Assembly (NCBI GenBank): GCA_965278945.1
Contig: OZ257128.1
Coordinates: forward strand, 992,001 to 1,056,000
DNA: 64,000 nucleotides
Direction: 5' to 3'
Source of the DNA: UBA10649 sp965278945
GTDB taxonomy: Bacteria > Actinomycetota > Actinomycetes > S36-B12
The position numbers and the translations under genes were made by a program. Within the stretch, counting starts at the first letter, position 1, and the number at the start of each line of letters is the position of its first letter. The notes under the pieces were generated by a model, which was given only the letters and a program-made list of their open reading frames with translations, ran no database searches and was not told where the DNA came from. Shown one piece after another: positions 50,788-59,260 of the stretch.

Positions 50788-52038
50788 ATGAGTCGTAGCC
50801 AGGTGCGCCGCAGCGAGGGCGGGTCCTCGCTGGGAACCGACGACACTGGCTGCACGATCCTGCACGTCGACATGGACGCCTTCTATGCGTCGGTGTCCTT
50901 GCGCACGAGGCCGGAGCTGCACGGCACTCCGGTGATCGTCGGGGGAGCGGGCGGTCGAAGCGTGGTGCTGTCGGCAACCTATGAGGCGCGCGCGCTGGGC
51001 GTGCACTCGGCGATGCCGATGTCGCGTGCTCGACGTCTGGCTCCTCGTGCCGTGGTGATCGAGCCGGATCACCGGGCCTACGCGGAAGTCAGCCGGAACG
51101 TCATGGCCCTGTTCGAGTCGATTACGCCCCTCGTCGAGCCGCTGAGCCTCGACGAGGCGTTCTTGGATGTCTCGGGGTCCATGCGCAGGCTCGGTTCGGC
51201 CACCGCGATCGCCGAGCTCATCAGGGCGCGCGTCCACGACGAGCAGCAGATCACCTGCTCCGTCGGAGTGGCGAGCACGAAGTTCGTCGCCAAGCTCGCC
51301 TCGACCCATTCCAAGCCCGACGGACTGCTTGTCATCCCGGCGACCAAGGTGATCGAGTTCTTGCATCCGCTGCCGGTCGGCGCCCTGTGGGGAGTGGGGG
51401 AGAAGACCGAGGAGCAGCTGACCCGGCTCGGGCTGCGCACGGTCGGCGACATCGCGAATACTCCGCGCGAATCCCTGGTCAGCGCGCTGGGCAAGGCCTC
51501 CGGCACCCACTTGTACGAGCTGTCGTGGGGGCGAGACCCGCGATCGGTCAATCCGCATGAGCCGGACAAGAGCGTGGGCAACGAGGAGACCTTCGAGCGC
51601 GACATCGACGATCCGGAGTTGATTCACGCCCATCTGCTCCGCCTGGCCGACCGCGTCGCCGGCCGGCTTCGGGCGTCTGGCCACGTCGGCCGCACCGTCT
51701 GCCTGAAGGTCCGATTCACCGATTTCAGCACCATCAGCCGCTCGCGAACCCTCGCTCACCACACCGACGTCGGCAAGGAGATCTACGACACCGTGCGCGG
51801 TCTCTACGACGCGCTCGGGCTTGAGCGGGTTGGCATCCGGCTGGTCGGCGTGCGCATGGAGGGCCTTGCCGAGGCTCAGGATGAGCCCGTGCAGTTGATG
51901 TTCGGAGACCCGGAGCACGGCCACCGAGATGCCGAGGTCGCGGTCGACGCGCTGCGGGCGCGATACGGCTCGTCGGCGGTTCGGCCGGCGCGACTTGTCG
52001 GACCCGATCCGAGGCAGCGCGGGTCCGAGCGTCCGTGA
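50788..52038 (+). CDS. dinB: DNA polymerase IV
   Basis: 416 residues, normal length. LHVDMDAFYASV (about residue 26) and LSLDEAFLDV (about 115) hold the catalytic acidic residues of Y-family polymerases; GVASTKFVAKLAS and LWGVGEKTEEQL (helix-hairpin-helix) follow, then the little-finger domain. Translesion, error-prone synthesis, here SOS-controlled through the LexA box. The C-terminus lacks an evident QLxLF clamp motif; VQLMFGD about residue 370 may serve instead. Confidence 0.93.
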   Translation: MSRSQVRRSEGGSSLGTDDTGCTILHVDMDAFYASVSLRTRPELHGTPVIVGGAGGRSVVLSATYEARALGVHSAMPMSRARRLAPRAVVIEPDHRAYAEVSRNVMALFESITPLVEPLSLDEAFLDVSGSMRRLGSATAIAELIRARVHDEQQITCSVGVASTKFVAKLASTHSKPDGLLVIPATKVIEFLHPLPVGALWGVGEKTEEQLTRLGLRTVGDIANTPRESLVSALGKASGTHLYELSWGRDPRSVNPHEPDKSVGNEETFERDIDDPELIHAHLLRLADRVAGRLRASGHVGRTVCLKVRFTDFSTISRSRTLAHHTDVGKEIYDTVRGLYDALGLERVGIRLVGVRMEGLAEAQDEPVQLMFGDPEHGHRDAEVAVDALRARYGSSAVRPARLVGPDPRQRGSERP

Positions 52039-52188
52039 CGATGGTCTGCCGCATTGGCCTCGTGATGGGCGACACGCAGTTATTAGGGGGGTACGGGTTT
52101 CGCTGGGCCAACTTCATGCCTATTCTTAAGTCGTCCCGCGTTTGGGTGGTCGGCCTCGTGGTCGACAGTCTGGCGAAAGGAGGTCCCC

Positions 52189-52575
52189 GTGCCGCTCTCC
52201 GAGCATGAGCAGCGTCTGCTGGAGCAGATGGAGAAGGCGCTTTACGCCGAGGACCCCAAGTTCGCCACCAGCCTTCGATCCACGCCAGGTGCCCGTGCGG
52301 CTCGTGGTCGTGCCGCACTCGGCGTCCTCGACGTCCTTGCCGGACTCGGCCTGCTTCTTGCCGGAGTTGCGACGACCCTGATCATCGTCGGTGTCGTCGG
52401 CTTCCTGGTCATGCTCGCCGGCTCCGTGCTTGTCTACTCCGCCTTCCAGGTCCGCCCGGCTGACGAGACTGCGGCGCCCGCCACCGAGTCGGCCCCGCGC
52501 TCGCGCAAGTCATCGGGATTCATGGATCGCATGGAAGATCGCTGGCGTCGGCGCTCCGACGAGGGCCAGCAGTAA
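52189..52575 (+). CDS. DUF3040 membrane protein
   Basis: 128 residues. MPLSEHEQRLLEQMEKAL followed by ALYAEDPKFATSLR is the signature of DUF3040, a small actinobacterial family with two central membrane helices (about 42-62 and 64-84). A very strong AAAGGAGG site precedes the GTG start. In many actinobacteria this gene lies just before mraZ and the division-wall cluster; here no mraZ follows and the next gene is the convergent transglutaminase, whose 3' end overlaps it by 142 bp. Function unknown. Confidence 0.87.
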   Translation: MPLSEHEQRLLEQMEKALYAEDPKFATSLRSTPGARAARGRAALGVLDVLAGLGLLLAGVATTLIIVGVVGFLVMLAGSVLVYSAFQVRPADETAAPATESAPRSRKSSGFMDRMEDRWRRRSDEGQQ

Positions 52576-54788
52576 GCCTGCAGTCGTACCTGCCACCGCA
52601 CCCGGCCTCGAAGCTCTCGCACCACGACTCGCACATCCGCCCGCACTGCCGCCGACCGCTCGTCCAGCGCGGCGCTCGCGCCTGTGCCACTCACGACAGT
52701 CGGTGCATAGCGCACCTGCTCGACCTGGATCCGTAGGCGCCGAAGCGCGCCGGCCGGCTGCTCGGGCATCCCGCGAGTCAGCCGCTCCGCTGCCTGGCGA
52801 GGGGTGCTGAACATCGACCATGGCTGGCCGAGGTCGATGGCCGTCGCGCCGATCTCCTCCCATGCCCCGACAGCAACCAATGCATAGTCGCGGCTGTGCA
52901 GCCGTTGTCGTCGACGGACGATGCGCCGGGCCATCGGCAGCGCCAGCACAACAAGGCCACCGAGAAGGACGAGTGCGACCGCGAGGCGATTGGCGATGCC
53001 GCGGTAGTCGGTTCCGCGGTCGATGGGCACTCCATCGAGGCCTTCGAGGTCCGAACGAAGCCGGCGGTCGTCGGCGTTGGTGCTGCTGCCGTCGGGCACC
53101 TGGTTGGTGATCGGTGCGTAGTCCGGTGCGCGCACGGTCGCGTCGCTGCGCGGGGTCGGCTCGAAACGCACCCAGCCGACTCCGTCGAACCACAGCTCCG
53201 GCCATGCGTGCGCGTCGCGCACAGTGACCTTCCACGAGAGATCGTCCTCCTGCGAGCCCTGCGTGAATCCGACGACCACGCGCGAGGGAATCCCCAGCGT
53301 CCTGGCCATGATCGCCATTGCGCCGGCGAACTGCTCGCAGTAACCGACACGGTCGTTGAGGAACTCGGTGATGTAGTCCAAGTCCGAGCCGCTGCGTACC
53401 GACGTGCTGTAGCGGAAGCCGCCGTCGCGCGTGAACCATTTCTGCAGCGCTACCGCCTTGTCGTAGGGCGTGTCCGCGCCGGCCGTGACGTCCTGCGCGG
53501 TCTGCCTGACCGTGGGCGACACCGAATTGGGAAGGCTGAGCTGCGGCCACAGCGTGCCCCTCGGCAGAGGTGCCCCTCGAAGGTCGCTCGCCTTCACCGT
53601 CGTCTCGATGGCGGTGGCGCGGTAGTTGTTGCCCGTCGCGGCGAGGTCTGTGGAGAATGCCACGCCCGTCGCGGGGTCCAGGTGCCATCCGGTGTCGATG
53701 CCGTCGACGTTCTCCACCGAGGCGATCGGGTACGGCAGCGGCAGGTAGGCATTCTCGAGGTTCGTGACGCTGATGTCGTACGTGGCCGTCGACCCCTCCG
53801 GCGCGGACTCCACGATCCCGGGCAGGTCCCAGCCCGGATCCCGTCCGCTCTCCAGCCCAGGACGCTGGCGCCACGTCACGCCGTCGAACGTCTCGAGTGC
53901 GGTCACCCGAAGGTACGACGGCTGCGGGCTATCGGTGCGGTAGCGGATGACCTCGGAGTCGTTGGACAGCGTCAGGTTGCGACGCATCGACACCAGCGGA
54001 TCCAAGATGACCGGTCCGCCCTCCTCGGCGGAGCCCCCGCCCGAGCCGTCACCCGACCCGCTCAGCCCCGTCATCGCGCGGACGGGCAGCACCACGCCCG
54101 CGAGGAGAGCGACGGCTATTGCGACCGCGCCGACGCGTCTGGCAACCGTTGACAGGCCTCGGATCCGAGTCGTGGGCGCGACGCGGCCCCAGTCCCTGAT
54201 GGCATCACGCTGATCGGCCGCGAGGATGAGCAGCCAGCCGATCGCGGCGGGCGGGAACATCCACCACGGTGCGCGACCGAACTGCAGCACGCTCGACCCG
54301 ATGTACAGGACGAAGATGGGGACGCCCGCCAGCAGCGCCGACCGAACTGACACGAAGAGCGTGTCGACGCACAATGCGGCAAGTCCCGCGCCGCCGACGG
54401 CGAGCAGGATCAGGTCGGGGATCGTGGGAACCGGAGCGGAGAATGCCTGCGCGTCGAGCATCCCCTGCGACGCGAGTGCCCGAAGAACATCCCATGACTC
54501 GGTGGTGGGAAAGACCTTTCCGTAGGCCTGGTCCGACGCGAAGATTGCCGTCAGCGCGCCGACGATGCCGACGAGCTCAACGAGCGGCACGAAGGGGATC
54601 GGCAGCGCGATCGCCCGGCTCGCGGCACCGAGGGTCGCCACGATCACGACGACTGCGACCGACGGCAGCACCCACGCGAGGTCATCGAACAGCGGGATCA
54701 GGCATACGAGCGCGAGGAGGACCGCGCACGCGCTCACGATCGTGTCGGAGATGCGTGCTCGCTCGCGCACGAGCGCCCAGCCGCTCAC
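52434..54788 (-). CDS. Membrane-bound transglutaminase-like protein (DUF3488-transglutaminase)
   Basis: 784 residues. About seven hydrophobic segments in the first 215 residues (DUF3488-like), then an extracytoplasmic part with the transglutaminase core: VGYCEQFAGAMAIMARTLGI (catalytic Cys about residue 483), DAHAWPELWFDGVGW (His about 520 and the Asp region), and a further helix near 600 (ALVLLGGLVVLALPMARRIV). The GTG start overlaps the DUF58 stop (GTGA). The final 50 residues are read antisense to DUF3040, a 142-bp convergent overlap. Third gene of the MoxR-DUF58-transglutaminase set, probably acting on envelope proteins as peptidase or cross-linker. Confidence 0.85.
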   Translation of the reverse strand: MSGWALVRERARISDTIVSACAVLLALVCLIPLFDDLAWVLPSVAVVVIVATLGAASRAIALPIPFVPLVELVGIVGALTAIFASDQAYGKVFPTTESWDVLRALASQGMLDAQAFSAPVPTIPDLILLAVGGAGLAALCVDTLFVSVRSALLAGVPIFVLYIGSSVLQFGRAPWWMFPPAAIGWLLILAADQRDAIRDWGRVAPTTRIRGLSTVARRVGAVAIAVALLAGVVLPVRAMTGLSGSGDGSGGGSAEEGGPVILDPLVSMRRNLTLSNDSEVIRYRTDSPQPSYLRVTALETFDGVTWRQRPGLESGRDPGWDLPGIVESAPEGSTATYDISVTNLENAYLPLPYPIASVENVDGIDTGWHLDPATGVAFSTDLAATGNNYRATAIETTVKASDLRGAPLPRGTLWPQLSLPNSVSPTVRQTAQDVTAGADTPYDKAVALQKWFTRDGGFRYSTSVRSGSDLDYITEFLNDRVGYCEQFAGAMAIMARTLGIPSRVVVGFTQGSQEDDLSWKVTVRDAHAWPELWFDGVGWVRFEPTPRSDATVRAPDYAPITNQVPDGSSTNADDRRLRSDLEGLDGVPIDRGTDYRGIANRLAVALVLLGGLVVLALPMARRIVRRRQRLHSRDYALVAVGAWEEIGATAIDLGQPWSMFSTPRQAAERLTRGMPEQPAGALRRLRIQVEQVRYAPTVVSGTGASAALDERSAAVRADVRVVVRELRGRVRWQVRLQAYCWPSSERRRQRSSMRSMNPDDLRERGADSVAGAAVSSAGRTWKAE

Positions 54789-55969
54789 TGTGCCGCTCCA
54801 GTACGTGCCGGCGAGATGCGTGCCCACGCCTCGCTCACCGACGTTCCGCGGGTCCATGGCGAGACCTTCCAGCCCTGCGCGCGGAGGTGATCGGTCGGCG
54901 ACGGATCGAGCGGGAGGCATCCGGCGAAGCCGCTCGCCGGCCGGACGAGGGCCCGCGCGGTGTCGTCGGTAACCCTCCCGAGCACCGCGACGACGGCCGA
55001 GACTCCCTCGAGATCGACGCTCAGTGTGGGTGCCATTGCCTCGGCCCCTAGCCGGACGTCGGAGAACGCATGCAGCAGCGACTCGGCGTCGCCGCCCCCG
55101 GACGACTGCGTGTCGCCGAGTACGGCTCCGCTTGCGGTGACCACAGTGACGCGCCAGCCGAGCTGGACGTAGTGCATGGCGACGCTGGCCGCGGCCGAGA
55201 CGGCCCACTCGAATGTCGATGCGGCGCCAGATCCCAGGTGCGCGCTTGCCCGGTTGTCGAGGATGACGACCATCGAGCTATGCCACGCCTGCTCCTCGCG
55301 ACGGACCATGAGATCGCCGTAGCGTGCCGTCGCCCGCCAATGGATGCGTCGCATGTCGTCGCCAGCCCGATGTTCGCGGGGCAGGACGTCGTCGTCGCCG
55401 CGCGCAGCAAGGGATCGAAACAGCGTCTCGCCCCGTCCGCCCGGAGACAGCGATGCGCCAGCCTTGTCCAGGTCAACGATGAGAGGGGTGACGAGGACCG
55501 GATTCGTCTCGGTGAAATGCCGGGTGAGGATCGCCGTGCCGAATGGGTCGGTGACCGTCACTGCCAGCGGGCCGATACGCGCGCGCCCGCGCTGGCGTCC
55601 GATGATCTGATACCGCTCTGAGCGCTGAGCGTTGGGCGGGACGCGATCGAGCAGCACGCGACTGGATTCGCTCAGGGCCTCCGGGACCTTGTCCTGCAAG
55701 AGCAGGACTCCGCTGGCCAGGCGCGAGCCGTTCTCGACCGTCAGGACGACCTCGGCCTCGGTACCGACGGGGAACTGGGTCGGCGACACAACGCGCGAAC
55801 TGCCCAGGACGAAACGGGATCGTCGCACGCTGACCGCACCGAAGACCGGAACGAGGATGAGGAGCGCACCGAGGGCAAGGCCAGCCGACCAGCCCAGCGC
55901 CCACCCGGAGATCGCACACGTCGCGCCCAGCGCGACGAGTGCCTTGCCCCGAGCGGTGAGGATGCCCAT
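54785..55969 (-). CDS. DUF58 (von Willebrand A-like) protein
   Basis: 394 residues. Two N-terminal membrane helices (to about residue 48), a beta-rich linker, then REHRAGDDMRRIHWRATARY and MVRREEQAW (about 205-235), the diagnostic DUF58 block preceding a vWA-like fold (MVVILDNRAS as the metal-site-like strand). In MoxR loci these proteins are thought to help assemble or activate partners with the MoxR ATPase. Spaced 6 nt from MoxR and overlapping the transglutaminase gene by 4 bp. Confidence 0.9.
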   Translation of the reverse strand: MGILTARGKALVALGATCAISGWALGWSAGLALGALLILVPVFGAVSVRRSRFVLGSSRVVSPTQFPVGTEAEVVLTVENGSRLASGVLLLQDKVPEALSESSRVLLDRVPPNAQRSERYQIIGRQRGRARIGPLAVTVTDPFGTAILTRHFTETNPVLVTPLIVDLDKAGASLSPGGRGETLFRSLAARGDDDVLPREHRAGDDMRRIHWRATARYGDLMVRREEQAWHSSMVVILDNRASAHLGSGAASTFEWAVSAAASVAMHYVQLGWRVTVVTASGAVLGDTQSSGGGDAESLLHAFSDVRLGAEAMAPTLSVDLEGVSAVVAVLGRVTDDTARALVRPASGFAGCLPLDPSPTDHLRAQGWKVSPWTRGTSVSEAWARISPARTGAAQ

Positions 55970-55975
55970 GCAGCT

Positions 55976-56986
55976 CTAGGGAACGGGAACGTGCGCGACA
56001 GTGTCGGCGATGACCGCGGCAGCGGAGCGTCGATCCAGATGGGCCTCGGTCGACAGCAGGACACGGTGGGACAGCACCGACACGGCGAGCGCCTGCACGT
56101 CGTCGGGAAGGACGTGGTCCCTGCCGCTGAGCAGGCTCATGGCCTTCGATGCCTGCAGCAGGTGCACGCTCGCGCGCGGCGAAGCGCCCAGTCGAAGCAA
56201 CGGTGTATTGCGCGTGGCGGTGACGACATCGACGACGTAGCGCTTGATGTTGTCCGATGCGAAGACAGTTCGCGTCGCCATTCGCAGACTGCGCAGAGTC
56301 ACGTCGTCGGTCACCGGAGACACGGACTTGAGGGGGTCGCTTCGTTCCTGCGAGTCGAGCATCGCCACCTCTGCTGCGCGGTCGGGGTAGCCGAGGCTGA
56401 TCTGCAGCATGAACCGGTCGCGCTGCGCCTCGGGCAGCGGATACGTGCCCTCCATCTCGACCGGGTTCTGCGTAGCGATGACCATGAATGGCTGGGGGAG
56501 CGGATACGTGTGACCGTCGACGCTCACCTGCTGCTCTTCCATGGCCTCGAGGAGCGCTGACTGAGTCTTGGGCGAGGCTCGGTTGATCTCGTCGCCGAGG
56601 ACGATATTGGCGAAGATCGCGCCCGGTCGGAACTCGAACGTGCTGGAGCGCTGGTCGAAGACGCTGACCCCGGTGACGTCACCGGGCAGCAGGTCCGGCG
56701 TGAACTGGATCCTGCGCATCGAGCAGTCGATGCTGCGCGCGAGCGACTTGGCCAGCAGTGTCTTGCCGACGCCTGGGACATCCTCGATGAGCAGGTGCCC
56801 CTCAGCCAGGAGCGCGACGAGGGACAGGCGAATTGCCTCTGGCTTACCGGAGATGACCCGGGACATGCTGGCGGCGACGTCCGCCATGACCGCGCGGGCC
56901 TGATCGAGCGTGGCAACGGCTGGCATGTCCGGACCGTCGGAGGCGTTCTGAGTGCCGACGGCGTCGGCCTGCTGGGCTGTGGTCAC
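55976..56986 (-). CDS. MoxR-family AAA+ ATPase
   Basis: 336 residues. Walker A EDVPGVGKTLLAKSLA (about residue 73), Walker B VLGDEINRASPKTQSALLEA (about 133), sensor 1 MVIATQNPVE and the C-terminal lid LGASPRASVHLLQASKA. Chaperone-like ATPase acting with the DUF58 and transglutaminase proteins that follow. GTG start. Divergent from the MaoC gene with 55 bp between. Confidence 0.93.
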   Translation of the reverse strand: MTTAQQADAVGTQNASDGPDMPAVATLDQARAVMADVAASMSRVISGKPEAIRLSLVALLAEGHLLIEDVPGVGKTLLAKSLARSIDCSMRRIQFTPDLLPGDVTGVSVFDQRSSTFEFRPGAIFANIVLGDEINRASPKTQSALLEAMEEQQVSVDGHTYPLPQPFMVIATQNPVEMEGTYPLPEAQRDRFMLQISLGYPDRAAEVAMLDSQERSDPLKSVSPVTDDVTLRSLRMATRTVFASDNIKRYVVDVVTATRNTPLLRLGASPRASVHLLQASKAMSLLSGRDHVLPDDVQALAVSVLSHRVLLSTEAHLDRRSAAAVIADTVAHVPVP

Positions 56987-57041
56987 GCTCCATTGTCACC
57001 CCGACGAGGTTTCGCGTCAGTAAAAGAGGCAGGATGCGCGC

Positions 57042-57584
57042 ATGACGAACGAGACAAACGGCCAGGTCGTGCCGGCGCAGTTGGGGCGGTTCTTCGAGGA
57101 TTTCGTGGTGGGGACCACGTACCAGCATCCGATGGGCAGGACCATCTCGGAGGCTGACAACACGTGGTTCACGCTGCTGACGTGCAACACGAACCAGAAC
57201 CACTTCAACGCCCATCTGGCCCAGTCCAACCCCATCACCGACGGCAAGGTCATCGTCGTGTCCGGGTTCACCGTCGCCCTGGTCCTGGGACTGTCGGTGA
57301 TCGACATGTCCCAGAACGCGGTGGCGAACCTGGGCTGGACGGACATCAAGCTCACCCACCCGGTCTATGTGGGAGACACCATCTACGCGGAGTCGATCTG
57401 CCTGGACGCCCGGGAGTCCGGCTCGCGCCCGGACATGGGCATCATCCGGATGAAGACCCGCGGGCTGAACCAGGACGGCGAGCAGATCGTGTCCTGGTAC
57501 CGCTCGGTCATGATCCCCAAGCGCACCAGCGGCATCGGCCAGGACTACTTCCCGACCGCAACCAGCGGCCCCCTGACCGACTAG
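57042..57584 (+). CDS. MaoC-like acyl-CoA hydratase
   Basis: 180 residues, hot-dog fold. RFFEDFVVGTTYQHPMGRTI with SEADNTWFTLLTCNTNQNHF contains the Asp/His pair (the hydratase motif, about residues 38-53), and HPVYVGDTIYAES closes the fold. Related to mesaconyl-/3-methylfumaryl-CoA hydratases and (R)-specific enoyl-CoA hydratases; no other beta-oxidation or acid-catabolism gene lies near, so the exact substrate is open. Base usage is slightly more uniform than its neighbours, as for a well-expressed enzyme. Confidence 0.83.
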   Translation: MTNETNGQVVPAQLGRFFEDFVVGTTYQHPMGRTISEADNTWFTLLTCNTNQNHFNAHLAQSNPITDGKVIVVSGFTVALVLGLSVIDMSQNAVANLGWTDIKLTHPVYVGDTIYAESICLDARESGSRPDMGIIRMKTRGLNQDGEQIVSWYRSVMIPKRTSGIGQDYFPTATSGPLTD

Positions 57585-57604
57585 AACAACCCGGCGACGC
57601 GTCT

Positions 57605-58312
57605 ATGCAGCAGGATGGCCCCATGGACGGCGAGACCGAACGGCGGCAGGAGATCATCCTGGTCACGCGCCCGGCCGTGCCGCAGATGCCGGGACGGCTC
57701 GACACCCTCCTGCACGTGTTCTCGACCTCGGTCGGACTCGCGGCCTACACGGCAACGACGGTCGTGTCCCTTGTGGAGCAGACCGTGACCTCAGCGGTGG
57801 AGTCATCGGTGAACGCGGCGCTGGACCGACTGGTCCCCGCCATCACTGACGCGATCATCGAGCGGATCGACTTGACCGGCATCGTGCTGGCGCGTGTCGA
57901 CCTGGAGGTCATCGTCAACCGCGCGCTCGACACGCTTGACTTGACTCAGCTGGTGATCGATCGTGTCGACATCAACGAACTGGTCGCCCAGGCCGACATC
58001 GACGCGATCATCGATCGTGTCCCCGTCATCCCGCTCGCGAACTACGTCATCGAGGAGATCGACCTCCCGCAGATCATTCGCGAGTCGACGGGCGGTATCG
58101 CGACCGACGCGGTGAACACGATCCGCGTGCAGGGCGTCGGCGCTGACCAGATCGTCTCTCGCCTCGCGGACCGCATGCTGCTGCGCCGTCGTCAGCGCAG
58201 GGTCGAGGCACCGGGGGAGCCGGAGTCGCTCATCGATCGGATGCGCGAGGACTTCGTCACCGATCATCGTGACGAGACGATCGTCGACGAGGCGAAGGCG
58301 TCGGCGGACTGA
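57605..58312 (+). CDS. Actinobacterial protein with Asp/Val-rich helical repeats
   Basis: 235 residues. A hydrophobic stretch (about 38-62) precedes a run of short near-repeats such as IDLTGIVLARVDLEVIV, LDLTQLVIDRVDINELV and ADIDAIIDRVPV (about residues 85-155), each about 17 residues with D-L/I-x-x-I/L-V-x-R-V/A pattern; these suggest an amphipathic, solenoid-like or membrane-lying structure. Start is the first ATG (a second is six codons on). One nt separates it from the RDD gene, so they are co-expressed. I recall the same pairing with RDD proteins in other actinobacteria, but not a function. Confidence 0.7.
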   Translation: MQQDGPMDGETERRQEIILVTRPAVPQMPGRLDTLLHVFSTSVGLAAYTATTVVSLVEQTVTSAVESSVNAALDRLVPAITDAIIERIDLTGIVLARVDLEVIVNRALDTLDLTQLVIDRVDINELVAQADIDAIIDRVPVIPLANYVIEEIDLPQIIRESTGGIATDAVNTIRVQGVGADQIVSRLADRMLLRRRQRRVEAPGEPESLIDRMREDFVTDHRDETIVDEAKASAD

Positions 58313-58313
58313 C

Positions 58314-58913
58314 ATGACCTCATTTCGTGAGTACCGCGAGCGCCCCGACTCGAATCCGATCGACGTGCTGCACGCCAACCACATCCTTCCGCCAAGCGCG
58401 CGGACCTTCCAGGGGCAGCGCGCCGGCTTCGTCAGCCGGGCCATCGCCGCGGTCATCGATGTCACGCTGATCTTCATCACGGTGCTGCTGACCGCTGCTG
58501 CACTGTGGATGCTCAGCTTCATCGTCGATCCGGCAACTGCGGCCCTGGACTCGGGCAATCGGGTGCCCGAGCTGATCTACCTGGTCATGTACGGCTACTT
58601 CCTCAACTGGGTCTACTGGACGGTGTGCTGGGCGCTGTCCGGGAGAACCATCGGGAACCTCGTCATGGGCATTCGCGTCGTAGGACGCAAGGGACAACGA
58701 CTGGGCTGGGGTGGGGCGGCCGTCCGCTCCGCGTTCTGTGCACTCTTCCCGATCGGGCTGCTCTGGGTGATCATCAGCGGCGCGAACCGATCGGTGCAGG
58801 ACGTGGTGCTGCGGTCGAGCGTCATCTATGACTGGGTCGTTGGACTGCCGACACTGGCACGAGTACTGGGAAGGACACCCTATGAACCCGAGGTTGCCGC
58901 AGACCCGCAGTAA
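58314..58913 (+). CDS. RDD-family membrane protein
   Basis: 199 residues. The RDD signature is degenerate: GFVSRAIAAVIDVTLIFITV (about residue 38) at the first helix, then YWTVCWALSGRTIGNLVMGI and the RVVGRKGQRLGWGGAAVR loop, with three to four membrane helices. RDD proteins have been proposed as transport or anchoring modules without a settled function. Starts directly after the repeat-rich protein; its 3' end overlaps the lipoprotein gene by 32 bp. Confidence 0.82.
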   Translation: MTSFREYRERPDSNPIDVLHANHILPPSARTFQGQRAGFVSRAIAAVIDVTLIFITVLLTAAALWMLSFIVDPATAALDSGNRVPELIYLVMYGYFLNWVYWTVCWALSGRTIGNLVMGIRVVGRKGQRLGWGGAAVRSAFCALFPIGLLWVIISGANRSVQDVVLRSSVIYDWVVGLPTLARVLGRTPYEPEVAADPQ

Positions 58914-59256
58914 AGTCGCCGCCATCTCGATCGCGGCACTCATCGTGGGCACAGCGCTTGCCGGCTGCTCGAGCTCGTCGACCACGGCGCCGGCGGACAC
59001 CAGCGTGTCGAGCCCTCCGTCCGCATCGACAGGAGTCGAGATGCCTGGCACCCCCGACATGCGCGCCCTGTGCGACCAGATGATCGCCGAGGCGCTATCT
59101 CCCGAGGCCGCGACCTCGCTCGCCGAGGAGAACGGATACACGGCGCGGGTAGGCAGCATCGATGGCGTGCCGCAGGCGGTAACGATGGACTTCCGCGAGG
59201 ATCGATTCACCCTTGACGTCGCCGCAGGAGTCGTGACGGGCTGCACGTACGGCTGA
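58882..59256 (+). CDS. Lipoprotein with I78-like inhibitor domain
   Basis: 124 residues. Lipoprotein signal with lipobox LAGC (Cys about residue 28). After a Ser/Thr/Pro linker the C-terminal 50 residues end NGYTARVGSIDGVPQAVTMD, FREDRFTLDVAAG and TGCTYG, resembling the peptidase-inhibitor I78 fold (a DYRPDRLNV-like core and a final Cys-Gly). The next gene ends with nearly the same 40 residues. The gene overlaps RDD by 32 bp. Inhibition of a protease is a family-based guess; the paired paralogue is the firmer observation. Confidence 0.65.
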   Translation: MNPRLPQTRSKVAAISIAALIVGTALAGCSSSSTTAPADTSVSSPPSASTGVEMPGTPDMRALCDQMIAEALSPEAATSLAEENGYTARVGSIDGVPQAVTMDFREDRFTLDVAAGVVTGCTYG

Positions 59257-59260
59257 CCCG

